Assembly: GCF_009917385.1 (NCBI RefSeq) | Contig: NZ_QWLJ01000026.1 | Location: 1-60,894 of the forward strand | Direction: 5' to 3' | Origin: Roseburia sp. 1XD42-34 | Lineage (GTDB): Bacteria; Bacillota; Bacilli; Bacillales; Amphibacillaceae | Length of the DNA stretch: 60,894 nt | In this document: positions 44,587 through 54,419 of the stretch, piece after piece | Numbering within the stretch: position 1 is the first letter of the stretch | How the letters are laid out: each line of letters starts with the position of its first letter | Position numbers and translations under genes: made by a program | The notes under the pieces: generated by a model | What the model was told of the DNA's origin: nothing | The model's database searches: none | What the model saw: only the letters and a program-made list of their open reading frames with translations

Positions 44587-45357
44587 TTGGACAAAGATTA
44601 TACCCAGTTTATTGCTAAAGTTAAGACGAAACTAGGCATTGATTTACATTTGTACAAAGAAACACAAATGAAACGGAGGCTAACATCACTACGAAATAAA
44701 CGGGGCTATAAAGACTTTGCGAGCTATTATCGCGCATTGGGCCAAGATAGAAGGTTGCTAAACGAATTTGTTGATCGTTTAACGATTAATGTATCCGAGT
44801 TTTACCGTAATCCGATACGATGGGAAGTCTTACAAACATCCGTTCTTCCAAAGCTAGTAGAGCAGGCACCGTTTACAATTTGGAGTGCGGCATGCTCGAC
44901 AGGTGAAGAACCATATAGTGTTGCAATGATGCTGGCAGAACATTTTCCAAACGCCTCCTATCGAATCATCGCTACAGATATCGATGAAGCTGCGTTAGAC
45001 AAGGCAAAGCAAGGGATTTATCAGAAGCAAGCGCTAAAGGATTTACCAGACAAATTGATTAACAAGTATTTTACTGATCAACAAGGACTTTATTATTTAT
45101 CCCCTAGTATTAAACAGCGAGTCACATTTCGTAAACATAATTTGCTTGCCGATATATATCCGAACAACATGGACTTAATTATATGCCGGAATGTCTTAAT
45201 TTATTTTACAGATGAAGCAAAAGAAGAAATTTACCAACGTTTTAGCCAAGCTTTGAATAAAAATGGTGTATTATTTGTCGGCAGCACGGAACAAATATTT
45301 CATCCGGAAAAATATCAATTACGTTTATTAGATACTTTCTTTTACCAGAAAGTTTAA
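44587..45357 (+). CDS. cheR: Chemotaxis protein methyltransferase CheR
   Basis: Methylates glutamates of chemoreceptors using SAM. The 256-residue protein has the N-terminal CheR helical domain (KETQMKRRLTSLRNKRGY) and the catalytic domain with SAM-site motif SAACSTGEEPYSVAM and ATDIDEAAL, plus the late NLIC/ICRNVLIYF motif. TTG 44587 preceded by AGAGGGG aligns with B. subtilis CheR; the upstream TTG at 44569 overlaps that ribosome binding site. The other che genes are not nearby. Confidence 0.92.
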   Translation: MDKDYTQFIAKVKTKLGIDLHLYKETQMKRRLTSLRNKRGYKDFASYYRALGQDRRLLNEFVDRLTINVSEFYRNPIRWEVLQTSVLPKLVEQAPFTIWSAACSTGEEPYSVAMMLAEHFPNASYRIIATDIDEAALDKAKQGIYQKQALKDLPDKLINKYFTDQQGLYYLSPSIKQRVTFRKHNLLADIYPNNMDLIICRNVLIYFTDEAKEEIYQRFSQALNKNGVLFVGSTEQIFHPEKYQLRLLDTFFYQKV

Positions 45358-45401
45358 AGGTCTTATCTTTAAGTTGTATTTATCAAATAGTAATTATTTA
45401 G

Positions 45402-45436
45402 CTTGTAGAAACTCTTTGGTTATCTACAAGTTTTTT
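45402..45436 (+). terminator. Intrinsic terminator after cheR
   Basis: CTTGTAGA/TCTACAAG stem followed by TTTTTT. Repeat A9 starts four bases later. Confidence 0.88.
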
Positions 45437-45439
45437 AAT

Positions 45440-45873
45440 TGTATAGGAAGGTATACAATGATGTGCTTTTATATAACGAAATAATCGAATAGCCACGTCC
45501 GGGCATGAGCCCAGCAACGATGCAACTTTAGAAATGCTTTCTCGCAAAGACCTCATCGGTTCGCCTGTAAGAGGAAGGCCGACTAAAAACGGACTTGCCG
45601 CCTAGACGTCGGCATATCCCTGTCGTAGTGACATGATTCTTTATCCCGTAAAAAGGCGTTGTAGACTTCCACGGTCTAAGAATGGAAGATGCGAGCGGAA
45701 GAAGTCGAAGCAGGAGAGAACAGCACCAAAACCCCCGATTCGTTCAAGGGCCTTTAGGTCATACCCTTGGGCTACTAACCATCAGCGGGGATGCGGAATG
45801 CCCCGGTTACTATATCCTTCGTGGATTCGTTCCATTCGCTACGTTGCTAAACGGGGTTCCCGCTCGTTTGTTC
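45440..45873 (+). repeat. Repeat family A, copy A9, interrupted by a B element
   Basis: An A copy of GATGC-type with a B element at 45645-45815, at the same internal position as in A2. The right arm resumes CCTTCGTGGATTCGTTCCATTCGCTACGTTGC and ends TTTGTTC. Two overlapping reading frames across it (45633-45953, 45682-45915) lack ribosome binding sites and are not called. Confidence 0.85.
45645..45815 (+). mobile_element. Repeat family B, copy B7, inserted in A9
   Basis: CTTTAT (45639-45644) precedes CCCGTAAAAAGGCG. The block has GGGCCTTTAGGTCATACCC and ACCATCAGCGGGGATG...CCCCGGTTAC, and ends at a decayed CTATAT. It is 171 bp and very similar to B1. Confidence 0.78.
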
Positions 45874-45976
45874 TGTACTACCAATCAGAAAGTACGTTCC
45901 TTATTCGTGCTATAAAGGAAGATGATAGCGCTTTACTTGAGTTTTTTGACTAATTCTTTATTTTTTTCAATAATTG

Positions 45977-46007
45977 TTGCCAAAAACATGTTAAGGTATG
46001 GTATAGT
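45977..46007 (+). promoter_or_regulatory. Candidate promoter of the aro operon
   Basis: TTGCCA (45977-45982), 19 bases, TATAGT (46002-46007), 33 bases before aroC. The spacer is long. No TRAP-type GAG/UAG repeat run or T-box was seen. Confidence 0.4.
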
Positions 46008-46039
46008 AATTAGAAAAATTCATAAAAGGAGAATGTAAC

Positions 46040-47209
46040 GTGCGCTATCTAACAGCGGGGGAGTCACATGGAAAACAATTAACAACCATAATCGAAGGAG
46101 TTCCTTCTCAAATGCCATTAGTAAAAGAAGACATTAACCAGTCCCTGTCGCGTAGACAAAAAGGACACGGTCGTGGGAAACGAATGCAAATTGAAAAAGA
46201 CCTCGTTGATATTACAGGCGGGGTAAGACATGGGATTACGTTAGGCTCGCCCATCTCATTGGTCATACATAATGATGACTTCAAGCATTGGGAAGATATT
46301 ATGGGAGCAGACCCGATTGATACAGACCAAAAGATTCGTAGAGTAGTAACACGACCAAGGCCAGGTCATGCTGATTTAAACGGTGCACTTAAATATGGGC
46401 ATCGTGATATTCGTAACATTTTGGAGCGATCTTCAGCTCGCGAAACAGCAGCACGCGTAGCCGCTGGAGCTGTGGCAAAAACGATGCTCAAGCACTTAGG
46501 GATTGATGTCGTTGGTTATGTGAAAGAAATTGCAGGTATTATTGCAGAGGATCAAGCAGCGTTTTCCGTTCAGGAGCGTCAGCAATTAGCGGATGACTCA
46601 CCAGTTCGCGTCTTAGATAAACAAGTTGAGGGGCCGATGATGCAAGCGATTGATGATGCCAAACAAGTAGGAGATTCCATTGGCGGTGTTTGTGAAGTTT
46701 ATGTCGAGGGGATGCCAGCTGGTGTTGGCTCTTACGTCCATTACGATCGCAAATTGGATAGCAGAATAGCCGGAAGTGTCATAAGCATTAATGCATTTAA
46801 AGGGGTAGAATTCGGGATAGGGTTTGAGGCAGCTAAACGAAACGGAAGTCAAGTGCATGATGAAATTGCTTGGAGCGAAGAGTTAGGTTATTATCGGACA
46901 ACTAATCGCCTTGGTGGTTTTGAAGGTGGCATGACAACAGGAATGCCAATCGTCGTGAAAGGGGTCATGAAACCCATTCCAACATTAATGAAACGTCCAC
47001 TTACGAGCGTTGATATCGACACAAAAGAACCGTTTAAAGCTACAGTGGAAAGATCTGATGCCTGTGCAGTACCAGCTGCTTCTGTTGTGATGGAACATGT
47101 GGTGGCATTTGAATTAGCAAAGGCATTAACAGAACAATTCACTAATGATCAATTTCCAAAGTTAAAAGAAGCTATCGAAGCATATCGAGAAGAAATCAGG
47201 TGTTTTTAA
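46040..47209 (+). CDS. aroC: Chorismate synthase
   Basis: Final step of the shikimate pathway, FMN-dependent. The 389-residue protein begins [14 protein letters not shown], has the [12 protein letters not shown] and [18 protein letters not shown] signatures and the C-terminal [14 protein letters not shown]. The start is GTG 46040 after AAAGGAGAA. It leads the aroC-aroB-aroH-hisC-tyrA-aroA unit. The orthologue in B. subtilis is called aroF. Confidence 0.95.
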   Translation: MRYLTAGESHGKQLTTIIEGVPSQMPLVKEDINQSLSRRQKGHGRGKRMQIEKDLVDITGGVRHGITLGSPISLVIHNDDFKHWEDIMGADPIDTDQKIRRVVTRPRPGHADLNGALKYGHRDIRNILERSSARETAARVAAGAVAKTMLKHLGIDVVGYVKEIAGIIAEDQAAFSVQERQQLADDSPVRVLDKQVEGPMMQAIDDAKQVGDSIGGVCEVYVEGMPAGVGSYVHYDRKLDSRIAGSVISINAFKGVEFGIGFEAAKRNGSQVHDEIAWSEELGYYRTTNRLGGFEGGMTTGMPIVVKGVMKPIPTLMKRPLTSVDIDTKEPFKATVERSDACAVPAASVVMEHVVAFELAKALTEQFTNDQFPKLKEAIEAYREEIRCF

Positions 47210-47210
47210 T

Positions 47211-48290
47211 ATGGAAACAGCAGAAATAAACGTTCAAGCAAGCACACATGCGTACTCCATTGTTATCGGAGAAGGGATTCGCAAGCAAACGAAGCAATAT
47301 TTAACAAAAGATTACTCTTTAGTTTGGATTATCACAGATGAAAATATCGCCCCACTGTATTTATCCGATGTTCTTGAAGCATGTTCCCCTTTACAGGTAC
47401 ATCATACGGTTATCCCTGCTGGTGAACAAACAAAGAGTATAGATTTTTATTATCAACTACTAACAGAGGCAATTGAACATAATCTTGATCGTAATTCTTT
47501 GTTAATTGCTTTAGGTGGAGGGGTTATTGGTGATTTAGCGGGATTTGTAGCAGCCACCTATATGCGAGGAATTGATTATATCCAAATGCCAACAACAATA
47601 TTAGCTCATGATAGCAGTGTTGGTGGTAAGGTTGCTATTAATCACCAGCTTGGTAAGAATTTAATCGGGAGCTTCTATGCTCCAAAAGCAGTCATATATG
47701 ATGTCGAAACGCTATTTACATTAAATAAAAAAGAAATTCGCTCTGGGTATGCAGAATTAGTGAAAGAAGCATTAATCTCAGATGAATTAACTTTTAACTC
47801 ATTTCTTCAAACAGAACTGCGAACTTTATCAAAAACAACTGTTAAAGAGCATATTCTTAAAGGCATCCAAATCAAAGCTCACATAGTAGAAACAGATGAA
47901 AAAGAAGCAAATATGCGAAAGTATTTAAATCTAGGACATACACTAGGGCATGCTTTAGAAGCTCAGTTAGGGTATGGAACGCTTACACACGGAGAAGCAG
48001 TTGCTATTGGTTTATTATTTGCCTTTCATGTAAGTAAATCAGTTTATAATAACCATTTACCATTTTCTGAATTGAAGCAATGGCTGAAAAGCAATAACTA
48101 TCCGCTTCAACTTCATTCTGTGGAACCACAAGCAATACTTGCTAAAATGAAAAATGATAAAAAAAATGAGCAACAAAATATTCAGATGGTGTTACTAGAA
48201 CAAATAGGGAAACCAGCAATAGAGTCTATTACCGATGAAGATATGCTGTATTATTTATCAATTTTTGAAAGAAAGTTGGTGAACGAGTGA
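47211..48290 (+). CDS. aroB: 3-dehydroquinate synthase
   Basis: Second step of the shikimate pathway. The 359-residue NAD- and zinc-dependent enzyme shows GGGVIGDLAGFVAATYMRG, PTTILAHDSSVGGKVAIN and the metal-ligand segments LNLGHTLGHALE and HGEAVAIG. It is adjacent to aroC (one base) and overlaps aroH by four bases. Confidence 0.95.
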   Translation: METAEINVQASTHAYSIVIGEGIRKQTKQYLTKDYSLVWIITDENIAPLYLSDVLEACSPLQVHHTVIPAGEQTKSIDFYYQLLTEAIEHNLDRNSLLIALGGGVIGDLAGFVAATYMRGIDYIQMPTTILAHDSSVGGKVAINHQLGKNLIGSFYAPKAVIYDVETLFTLNKKEIRSGYAELVKEALISDELTFNSFLQTELRTLSKTTVKEHILKGIQIKAHIVETDEKEANMRKYLNLGHTLGHALEAQLGYGTLTHGEAVAIGLLFAFHVSKSVYNNHLPFSELKQWLKSNNYPLQLHSVEPQAILAKMKNDKKNEQQNIQMVLLEQIGKPAIESITDEDMLYYLSIFERKLVNE

Positions 48291-48667
48291 CAAGGGGAAT
48301 ACGAGGTGCAACGACAGTAGCGGAGAATCGAGCAGACTTGATTGTTGAGAATACTAGACGGTTAGTCGAAGAGATGGTGACTAAAAATAATGTATCACCA
48401 GAAGATGTTTCACATGTTTTTATATCTGTAACTAAGGATATTACGGCAGCTTTTCCTGCAAAAGGTTTACGAGAGCTTCCTGGATGGACATATGTTCCAG
48501 TTATGTGCATGACAGAAATAGATGTGCCTAAAAGTTTAAAACGGTGCATCCGTGTGATGATGATTGTAAACACAGACAAAAAGCAAACAAGTATGAACCA
48601 TATCTTCCAAAATGAAGCCATTCATTTACGTCCCGATTTAGCGCGTGAGGAGGATAACACACGATGA
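48287..48667 (+). CDS. aroH: Chorismate mutase, AroH class
   Basis: Converts chorismate to prephenate. The 126-residue protein is of the monofunctional AroH type: RGIRGATTVAENRADLI at the start and active-site residues in LRELPGWTYVPVMCM. The GTG start overlaps aroB and the stop overlaps the hisC start, so all are translationally linked. In B. subtilis trpE-trpA follow here; they are absent. Confidence 0.94.
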   Translation: MTRGIRGATTVAENRADLIVENTRRLVEEMVTKNNVSPEDVSHVFISVTKDITAAFPAKGLRELPGWTYVPVMCMTEIDVPKSLKRCIRVMMIVNTDKKQTSMNHIFQNEAIHLRPDLAREEDNTR

Positions 48668-49755
48668 GAGCAAAGGCCGCGTTAAAACAAATTGCCCCAT
48701 ACCAACAGGGGAAGCAAATTCAAGACATCAAAGCTCAATACCAAATTGAGCGAATTGTTAAGTTGTCATCTAATGAAAACCCATATGGATATTCGAAGGA
48801 AATCAAACAGTTTCTCGCTTCCTTTAAACCTGCTTTTGATATTTATCCAGATGGATATACGGCTCAGCTTAGGAAAGACCTGGCTCATAAATTAAATGTG
48901 AGCGAGTCAGAAATCATTTTTGGAAGTGGTTCTGAAGAAATCATTCAAATGATTTGTCGCACGTATTTATTTACAGGAGTAAATACAGTCGTGGCTACAC
49001 CGACTTTTCCACAATATAAACATAACGCGACGATTGAAGGGGCAACAGTAAAGGAAATTCCTACTGTGGATGGTTTCCATGATTTAGCTGGCATGTTGGA
49101 TGCGATGGATGCGGATACCAATGTCGTTTGGCTTTGTTCACCTAATAATCCAACTGGTACTTCGATAGCAAAACAGGACTTTATTTCATTTATGGATAAC
49201 TGCCCAGAACATATTTTAGTTGTCTTGGATGAGGCGTATTATGAGTATTTAGATGAAGAGAAAGACCTGCATGTGATGGAGTGCATGCAAGAATACAGCA
49301 ATCTAATTGTTTTACGAACTTTTTCAAAAGCGTATGGACTTGCTGGATTACGTATTGGCTATGGGGTCGCAAATGAAACGATTATCAATCAATTGAATGT
49401 TGTACGAGGTCCCTTTAATACCACATCGATTGCCCAGCAAGTTGCACAAATCGCACTGACAGACCAAGCATTTATTGAAGAGACGAAACGGAAAAATTTA
49501 CTCGTTAAACAGGACTTTCAAGGATTCCTAGATAAGCTTGGTTGGCACTACTTTCCTTCGGAGACGAATTTTATGCTTGTAACAACGCCAACTAGCGGTA
49601 CAGAAATGTTTGATTTTCTAATTCAGTACGGTTTTATCGTCCGTCCGGGTGAATTGTTAGGAATACCAAATACCATTCGTTTTACACTTGGTTTAAAGGA
49701 TGATATGCAACGAATGCAAGAGTTATTCGCACTCTACCATAAACAAAACAGCTAA
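48664..49755 (+). CDS. hisC: Histidinol-phosphate / aromatic aminotransferase
   Basis: A 363-residue PLP-dependent class II aminotransferase. The PLP lysine lies in TFSKAYGLAGLRIGYG; SSNENPYG and CSPNNPTGT are further family motifs. In B. subtilis the enzyme serves histidine synthesis and also phenylalanine and tyrosine synthesis, which explains its presence between aroH and tyrA. It starts inside the end of aroH. Confidence 0.93.
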   Translation: MRAKAALKQIAPYQQGKQIQDIKAQYQIERIVKLSSNENPYGYSKEIKQFLASFKPAFDIYPDGYTAQLRKDLAHKLNVSESEIIFGSGSEEIIQMICRTYLFTGVNTVVATPTFPQYKHNATIEGATVKEIPTVDGFHDLAGMLDAMDADTNVVWLCSPNNPTGTSIAKQDFISFMDNCPEHILVVLDEAYYEYLDEEKDLHVMECMQEYSNLIVLRTFSKAYGLAGLRIGYGVANETIINQLNVVRGPFNTTSIAQQVAQIALTDQAFIEETKRKNLLVKQDFQGFLDKLGWHYFPSETNFMLVTTPTSGTEMFDFLIQYGFIVRPGELLGIPNTIRFTLGLKDDMQRMQELFALYHKQNS

Positions 49756-49767
49756 GGGGTTGTATAA

Positions 49768-50868
49768 GTGAAGCGTACAGTAACTATAGCAGGACTCGGT
49801 TTAATTGGCGCATCGATAGCAAAAGCATTAAAGCCGATAGCTGAAAATTATATTATCGGCTATGATATTCATTCAGAAACACTTCAATACGCCAAGAACC
49901 ATGGAATCATTCATGAAGCGAAAGCAGATTATACTGCAGCAGTACTACAGGCTGACTATCTTATCTTAGCTGCTCCTATTTCAGAGTCAATTCGATTGCT
50001 TGCAGCTTTGGACGAAATGAAGCTATCTAAAAAATTGATAGTAACAGATGTTTCTTCTGTTAAGCAATCCATGATTACTACTGCCAACCAACTGCAAAAT
50101 AAAGCAGTGTCTTTTGTCGGGGGACACCCGATGGCAGGGTCTCATAAAAAAGGGGCACAAGCTGCCAAAGCACATTTATTTGAGAATGCGATTTATGTAC
50201 TAACGCCAACCGAGCGAAGTACAGAGCATGATGTTCAAGCTTTAAAGGCATTGTTGCTCCCAACACATAGTAAGTTTCTCATATTAGAAGCAGATGAACA
50301 TGATGAAATGACTGGGGTTATTTCACATTTTCCGCATTTAATAGCCTCTTCATTAGTTCACCAGGCAAAACATTGGGAAAAGACACATGCTTACTTACCT
50401 AATTTGGCTGCGGGAGGGTTTCGTGATATTACGAGAATCGCATCCAGTAATCCAACCCTTTGGCAGGACATCTTCTACCATAATCGTAAGAAAATGGCAC
50501 TACTTTTAGAGGAATGGATCACGGAAATGCAACACGTAAAGCTCTTAGTAGAAGAAAACAATAAACAAGACATGATTGCTTATTTAGAAACAGCCAAACA
50601 ATATCGTGATGGACTTGGCACAAAGGAAAAAGGCGCCATTCCATCTTACTATGATTTATATGTCGATATTCAAGATCAGACCGGTGCGTTGGCTCATGTA
50701 ACGCAATTATTGGCAGATCACGATATAAGCATTAACAATATTCAAATATTGGAAATAAGAGAAGGGATTATGGGAGCACTGCGGCTAAGTTTTGCTTCAG
50801 AAAAGTTGCAAAAAACAAGTGAACAGACACTTAATGAAGCAGGTTATGAAACAATGGTCGAAAAATAA
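49768..50868 (+). CDS. tyrA: Prephenate dehydrogenase
   Basis: Oxidative decarboxylation of prephenate to 4-hydroxyphenylpyruvate for tyrosine. Of 366 residues, the first 280 are the dehydrogenase (GLGLIGASIAKAL dinucleotide site, VGGHPMAGSHKKG), and the C-terminal 75 are an ACT domain (YVDIQDQTGALAHVTQLLA) expected to bind tyrosine as feedback inhibitor. The GTG 49768 start is preceded by AAGGGGTTG. Confidence 0.94.
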   Translation: MKRTVTIAGLGLIGASIAKALKPIAENYIIGYDIHSETLQYAKNHGIIHEAKADYTAAVLQADYLILAAPISESIRLLAALDEMKLSKKLIVTDVSSVKQSMITTANQLQNKAVSFVGGHPMAGSHKKGAQAAKAHLFENAIYVLTPTERSTEHDVQALKALLLPTHSKFLILEADEHDEMTGVISHFPHLIASSLVHQAKHWEKTHAYLPNLAAGGFRDITRIASSNPTLWQDIFYHNRKKMALLLEEWITEMQHVKLLVEENNKQDMIAYLETAKQYRDGLGTKEKGAIPSYYDLYVDIQDQTGALAHVTQLLADHDISINNIQILEIREGIMGALRLSFASEKLQKTSEQTLNEAGYETMVEK

Positions 50869-50892
50869 CGCTTGATAAAGGATGATAGGAAG

Positions 50893-52182
50893 TTGAAAGA
50901 ACGAATATTACAACCGATTAACTGCCCTTTACAGGGAACCATAGAAGTGCCTGGTGATAAATCTATTTCGCACCGATCCATTATGTTCGGCTCTATAGCC
51001 CATGGAACAACAACTGTTGGTCATTTTTTAGATAGTGAAGACTGTATGCGGACAATAAATATCTTTCGGGCAATGGGGGTGACTATTGAACAGCAAGGAT
51101 CAAGTCTAACAATTCACGGAAAGGGCCCCCAATCATTAACAGAACCCATTGAGCCTCTCTATTTTGGGAATTCTGGGACAACTGCAAGATTAATGCTTGG
51201 TATATTAGCTGGGTTGCCAATATTTACAACTTTGTATGGTGATATTTCTTTAACGAAACGTCCGATGAATCGTGTTGTCGATCCACTGCGTTTAATGGAA
51301 GCAAGTATTGCTGGGAGGTCACAAGGAAATTTTCTTCCTTTAGCAGTAGATGGGAGACGACTAAAATCCATTCACTACCATTTGCCTGTTAAAAGCGCCC
51401 AAGTGAAATCTGCCGTTCTATTAGCCGGTTTGTTTGCAGAAGGAACGACAACCGTTACGGAAATATCTCCAACAAGAAACCATACGGAATCGATGCTACA
51501 AGCATTTGGTGTGGAATTGAATAAAAATGGCTCTGATATTTCAATTCATGGAAAGCAAGCTTTAACAGCTACGGACATCTACGTACCTGGTGATATTTCT
51601 TCTGCTGCATTCTTTCTTGTAGCAGCTGCTATCGTTCCAGCTAGCCAACTTAAACTATTACATGTTGGATTAAATGAAACACGCACTGGAATAATTGATG
51701 TTTTATTAGCGATGGGGGCTGATTTACGTATAGAGGAAGAACAAGTAAAAGGTGGCGAACGAATTGGAAATATTGTCATCCGTTATCAGGAATTAACGGC
51801 CACAACCATTGAAGGAGAAATGATTCCAAGACTCATTGATGAGATTCCGATCATTGCGTTATTGGCTACACAAGCAGAAGGGACGACAGTGATTAAGGAT
51901 GCAGCAGAACTTCGTGTGAAAGAAACAGATCGTATTCGTGCTGTAACAGAAACACTTACTAAGTTAGGGGCTAGTGTGGAAGAGACAGAAGACGGGTTAA
52001 TTATCCATGGAAAGACCCAATTACACGGAAATCAAGTTCTATCTTATCATGATCATAGAATGGCTATGATGGCATCCATTGCTTCACTTGTTGCAACGAG
52101 TGAAATCGTAATTGACGACATATCTCCAATTGCAACATCATATCCTCGCTTTTACGACGATTTAAAACAAATTGTGCCATAG
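50893..52182 (+). CDS. aroA: 5-enolpyruvylshikimate-3-phosphate synthase
   Basis: The 429-residue sixth enzyme of the shikimate pathway. Motifs include PGDKSISHRSIMFGS, GNSGTTARLMLG, KRPMNRVVDPL and SAQVKSAVLLAGL; the pattern is that of the Gram-positive class II enzymes. TTG 50893 after AAGGATGATAGG is the better start; the TTG at 50872 has no ribosome binding site. The orthologue is aroE in B. subtilis. It closes the operon. Confidence 0.92.
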   Translation: MKERILQPINCPLQGTIEVPGDKSISHRSIMFGSIAHGTTTVGHFLDSEDCMRTINIFRAMGVTIEQQGSSLTIHGKGPQSLTEPIEPLYFGNSGTTARLMLGILAGLPIFTTLYGDISLTKRPMNRVVDPLRLMEASIAGRSQGNFLPLAVDGRRLKSIHYHLPVKSAQVKSAVLLAGLFAEGTTTVTEISPTRNHTESMLQAFGVELNKNGSDISIHGKQALTATDIYVPGDISSAAFFLVAAAIVPASQLKLLHVGLNETRTGIIDVLLAMGADLRIEEEQVKGGERIGNIVIRYQELTATTIEGEMIPRLIDEIPIIALLATQAEGTTVIKDAAELRVKETDRIRAVTETLTKLGASVEETEDGLIIHGKTQLHGNQVLSYHDHRMAMMASIASLVATSEIVIDDISPIATSYPRFYDDLKQIVP

Positions 52183-52188
52183 TTAAAA

Positions 52189-52238
52189 AAAGAGACGTGC
52201 AAATCAATTTATAGCTGTAGATTTGAACGTCTCTTTAT
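52189..52238 (+). terminator. Intrinsic terminator of the aro operon
   Basis: AAAGAGACGT/ACGTCTCTTT with a second inner stem AAATC/GATTT. A-rich and T-rich flanks make it usable in both directions. Confidence 0.92.
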
Positions 52239-52315
52239 TATCTCTGATAAACAAATTACCTTAAACGGATGTAGTGTGGGAATGAATAGCGGATTAAGCA
52301 CTTCATGCGTATATT

Positions 52316-52344
52316 TTGAACATCTGCTTGTTTTCCGTTATGAT
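52316..52344 (+). promoter_or_regulatory. Sigma-A promoter for ypiA
   Basis: TTGAAC (52316-52321), 17 bases, TATGAT (52339-52344), 36 bases before the ypiA GTG. Five of six consensus bases at each box. Confidence 0.75.
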
Positions 52345-52380
52345 AAAGACCATGATGAACGTGAAGAAAGGGAGTTCAAT

Positions 52381-53646
52381 GTGGAAACAATCATGGAAGC
52401 TGTTCGTTTAATGGAAGCCCAGAAAACAGAAGAAGCAATCGCCTTCCTAGAGAACTATCTACCGACTGCAGATGAAGAAGAACGCTATACAATCGCAGAG
52501 CTATATTTGCAATGGGGCTACCTGCATGAAGCGAAAGCAATTTTTGAAGAACTAATCCAACAATTTCCTGCTGAAGGGGAATTAAAAGTTATGCTTGCTG
52601 ACATTTATACAGAATTGGAAGATGATGAAGCTGCTATTGAGCTTCTTAATGATATGGATGAAGAAGATCCGGCTTATTTGCAGACATTAATTCAATTAGC
52701 TGATCTTTATCAAGCACAGGGGCTATTTGAAGTATCGGAACAAAAATTATTAATGGCTAAGCGCTATGACCCTAATGAAGCCATTATTGACTTTGCTTTA
52801 GGAGAGTTGTATTTTTCAACCGGAGATTATCTTAAAGCTGCCACCTATTATGAAAATATTTTGCCTAAAATGAAGGAAGTAGTAAATGTTTCCATTACTG
52901 ACCGCCTAGCTGAGGCATATGCTGAAGCAGGGGAGTTTGAGTTAGCATTAACATATTATCAGGATGAAGATAGCGAAAACCCTGACTCCTTGTTTAAATA
53001 TGGTTTTACGGCTTATCAAGCGGGTAGGTCAGACATTGCTAGAAAAGCATGGGAACGGGTTGTAGAGCTAGATACGTATTATCATACCGTTTATTACCAG
53101 CTTGCTTCACTTTATGAAGAGGAAGGGTTGCATGATAAAGCATATGACATATGTGAAAAAGGGCTGCAAACAGACGCATTTAATAAAGACCTTTATTTAC
53201 TTGCTGGTAAGCTTGCGCATCAACTAGGGAAGGAAAAAGCAAGTGAGAGCCACGTTCGAGAAGCTGTGGCAATGGACCCTGACTATAAAGAAGCTGTACT
53301 ATTTTTAATTGAACTATTAAAAAATAAGGATGATTTTAAAGGAATTGTTGACCTGCTTATCGAAATAAGAAATACAGGTGCTGAAGATCCTTTGTATGAG
53401 TGGGAACTGGCCAAAGCTTATAATGAATTGGAAGCATATAATAATGCATTAAACCATTATAATGCTGCATATAATAACCTCAAAGATGATAGTGATTTTC
53501 TGAAAGAATATGGCTATTTTTTAACAGAGGAAGGGAGGATCCAAGAGGCGATACCCATTTTTACTGCATATCTCACACAACAGCCGACAGATGATGAAAT
53601 AAGTGAGTTTTTGTTCCGTTTAAAGCAATCAGATGTTGAGGAATAA
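52381..53646 (+). CDS. ypiA: TPR-repeat protein YpiA
   Basis: A 421-residue protein built of about ten tetratricopeptide repeats, for example the WGYLHEAKAIFEELIQQFPA and AGRSDIARKAWERVVELDT units. It is probably a cytoplasmic protein-protein scaffold; the partner is unknown. GTG 52381 with AAAGGGAG upstream gives the usual length (B. subtilis YpiA is almost the same). A longer frame from 52276 contains the promoter and is rejected. Confidence 0.85.
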   Translation: METIMEAVRLMEAQKTEEAIAFLENYLPTADEEERYTIAELYLQWGYLHEAKAIFEELIQQFPAEGELKVMLADIYTELEDDEAAIELLNDMDEEDPAYLQTLIQLADLYQAQGLFEVSEQKLLMAKRYDPNEAIIDFALGELYFSTGDYLKAATYYENILPKMKEVVNVSITDRLAEAYAEAGEFELALTYYQDEDSENPDSLFKYGFTAYQAGRSDIARKAWERVVELDTYYHTVYYQLASLYEEEGLHDKAYDICEKGLQTDAFNKDLYLLAGKLAHQLGKEKASESHVREAVAMDPDYKEAVLFLIELLKNKDDFKGIVDLLIEIRNTGAEDPLYEWELAKAYNELEAYNNALNHYNAAYNNLKDDSDFLKEYGYFLTEEGRIQEAIPIFTAYLTQQPTDDEISEFLFRLKQSDVEE

Positions 53647-53754
53647 ATAAGAAACTATGGTATGATCGAACAACTTCTTATCTGTTGCTAATGGGACTCG
53701 CATTTTAACCGATCCAGATTATCTATGAGGAGAGGTTGTAAAGGAGAGTGAAAA

Positions 53755-54333
53755 ATGGTGCATACTCCAGTATCTGTTGAAGATAAAAAAAGCTTTATCC
53801 AATGGTTTTTAAATCATTACCAGTTGAAAAAACGAGAAAGTGTATGGATTTTAAATTATTTAATGAATCATGAAGAATTGCTTAGTCAGCTTCATTTTGT
53901 TAGAGAAGCTAAATTTTGCCCACGGGGCATCATTATGACAAGTCAATGTTCAAGTGAAACAGCTTTTCGTTTTTATAAAAATCAACTCGTAACAACAGAT
54001 GCAGAGAAGTCGTTTCATGATATTCGATTGAATAAAACAGAAGCCCTTTATCTTCAACTTAATTTCAAAAAATCATACCAAAACGCATTATACATTGCTG
54101 TATTAGAAGAAAACCCGTTTATTCCAGATGAATATTTTATAACAGCTCAGGATAAAGAAATAGCACATCAATTGCTTGAGCAATCACGTTATGAATTCCA
54201 AAAGCAGGCTCTAAATAAGCAAATCGATCAAGCTTTAGATAATATGGATGAAGAAGCTTTTCTAAAACTAGCGAAAGATCTTCAATTGTTGGAAGAGGCA
54301 TTTTCGAATCAACCAAAATTGCTGAAGCAATAG
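53755..54333 (+). CDS. ypiB: UPF0302 / IDEAL-domain protein YpiB
   Basis: A 192-residue protein of the UPF0302 family with a C-terminal IDEAL domain (KQIDQALDNMDEEAFLKLA). Cytoplasmic, with no catalytic motifs. It occurs upstream of qcrABC throughout Bacillus. AAGGAGAG precedes ATG 53755. In B. subtilis the protein (also called ReoM-interacting/YpiB) has no role that I can state with confidence. Confidence 0.82.
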   Translation: MVHTPVSVEDKKSFIQWFLNHYQLKKRESVWILNYLMNHEELLSQLHFVREAKFCPRGIIMTSQCSSETAFRFYKNQLVTTDAEKSFHDIRLNKTEALYLQLNFKKSYQNALYIAVLEENPFIPDEYFITAQDKEIAHQLLEQSRYEFQKQALNKQIDQALDNMDEEAFLKLAKDLQLLEEAFSNQPKLLKQ

Positions 54334-54419
54334 GTTGATTTTTTTTGCGAGGATAGATAAGATTTAGATAAATCCATTAAAAATAGGCAAAGTGAAAAGA
54401 GAAAGGCTGGGCAGAGCAG

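Noticed and set aside
45633..45953. Two overlapping frames of 77 and 106 codons before aroC
   Set aside because: They lie across the A9/B7 composite repeat and have no ribosome binding sites; equivalent frames are absent from other repeat copies.
45874..46039. T-box or TRAP leader in front of the aromatic operon
   Set aside because: No T-box sequence and no series of GAG/UAG triplets could be found in the short leader.
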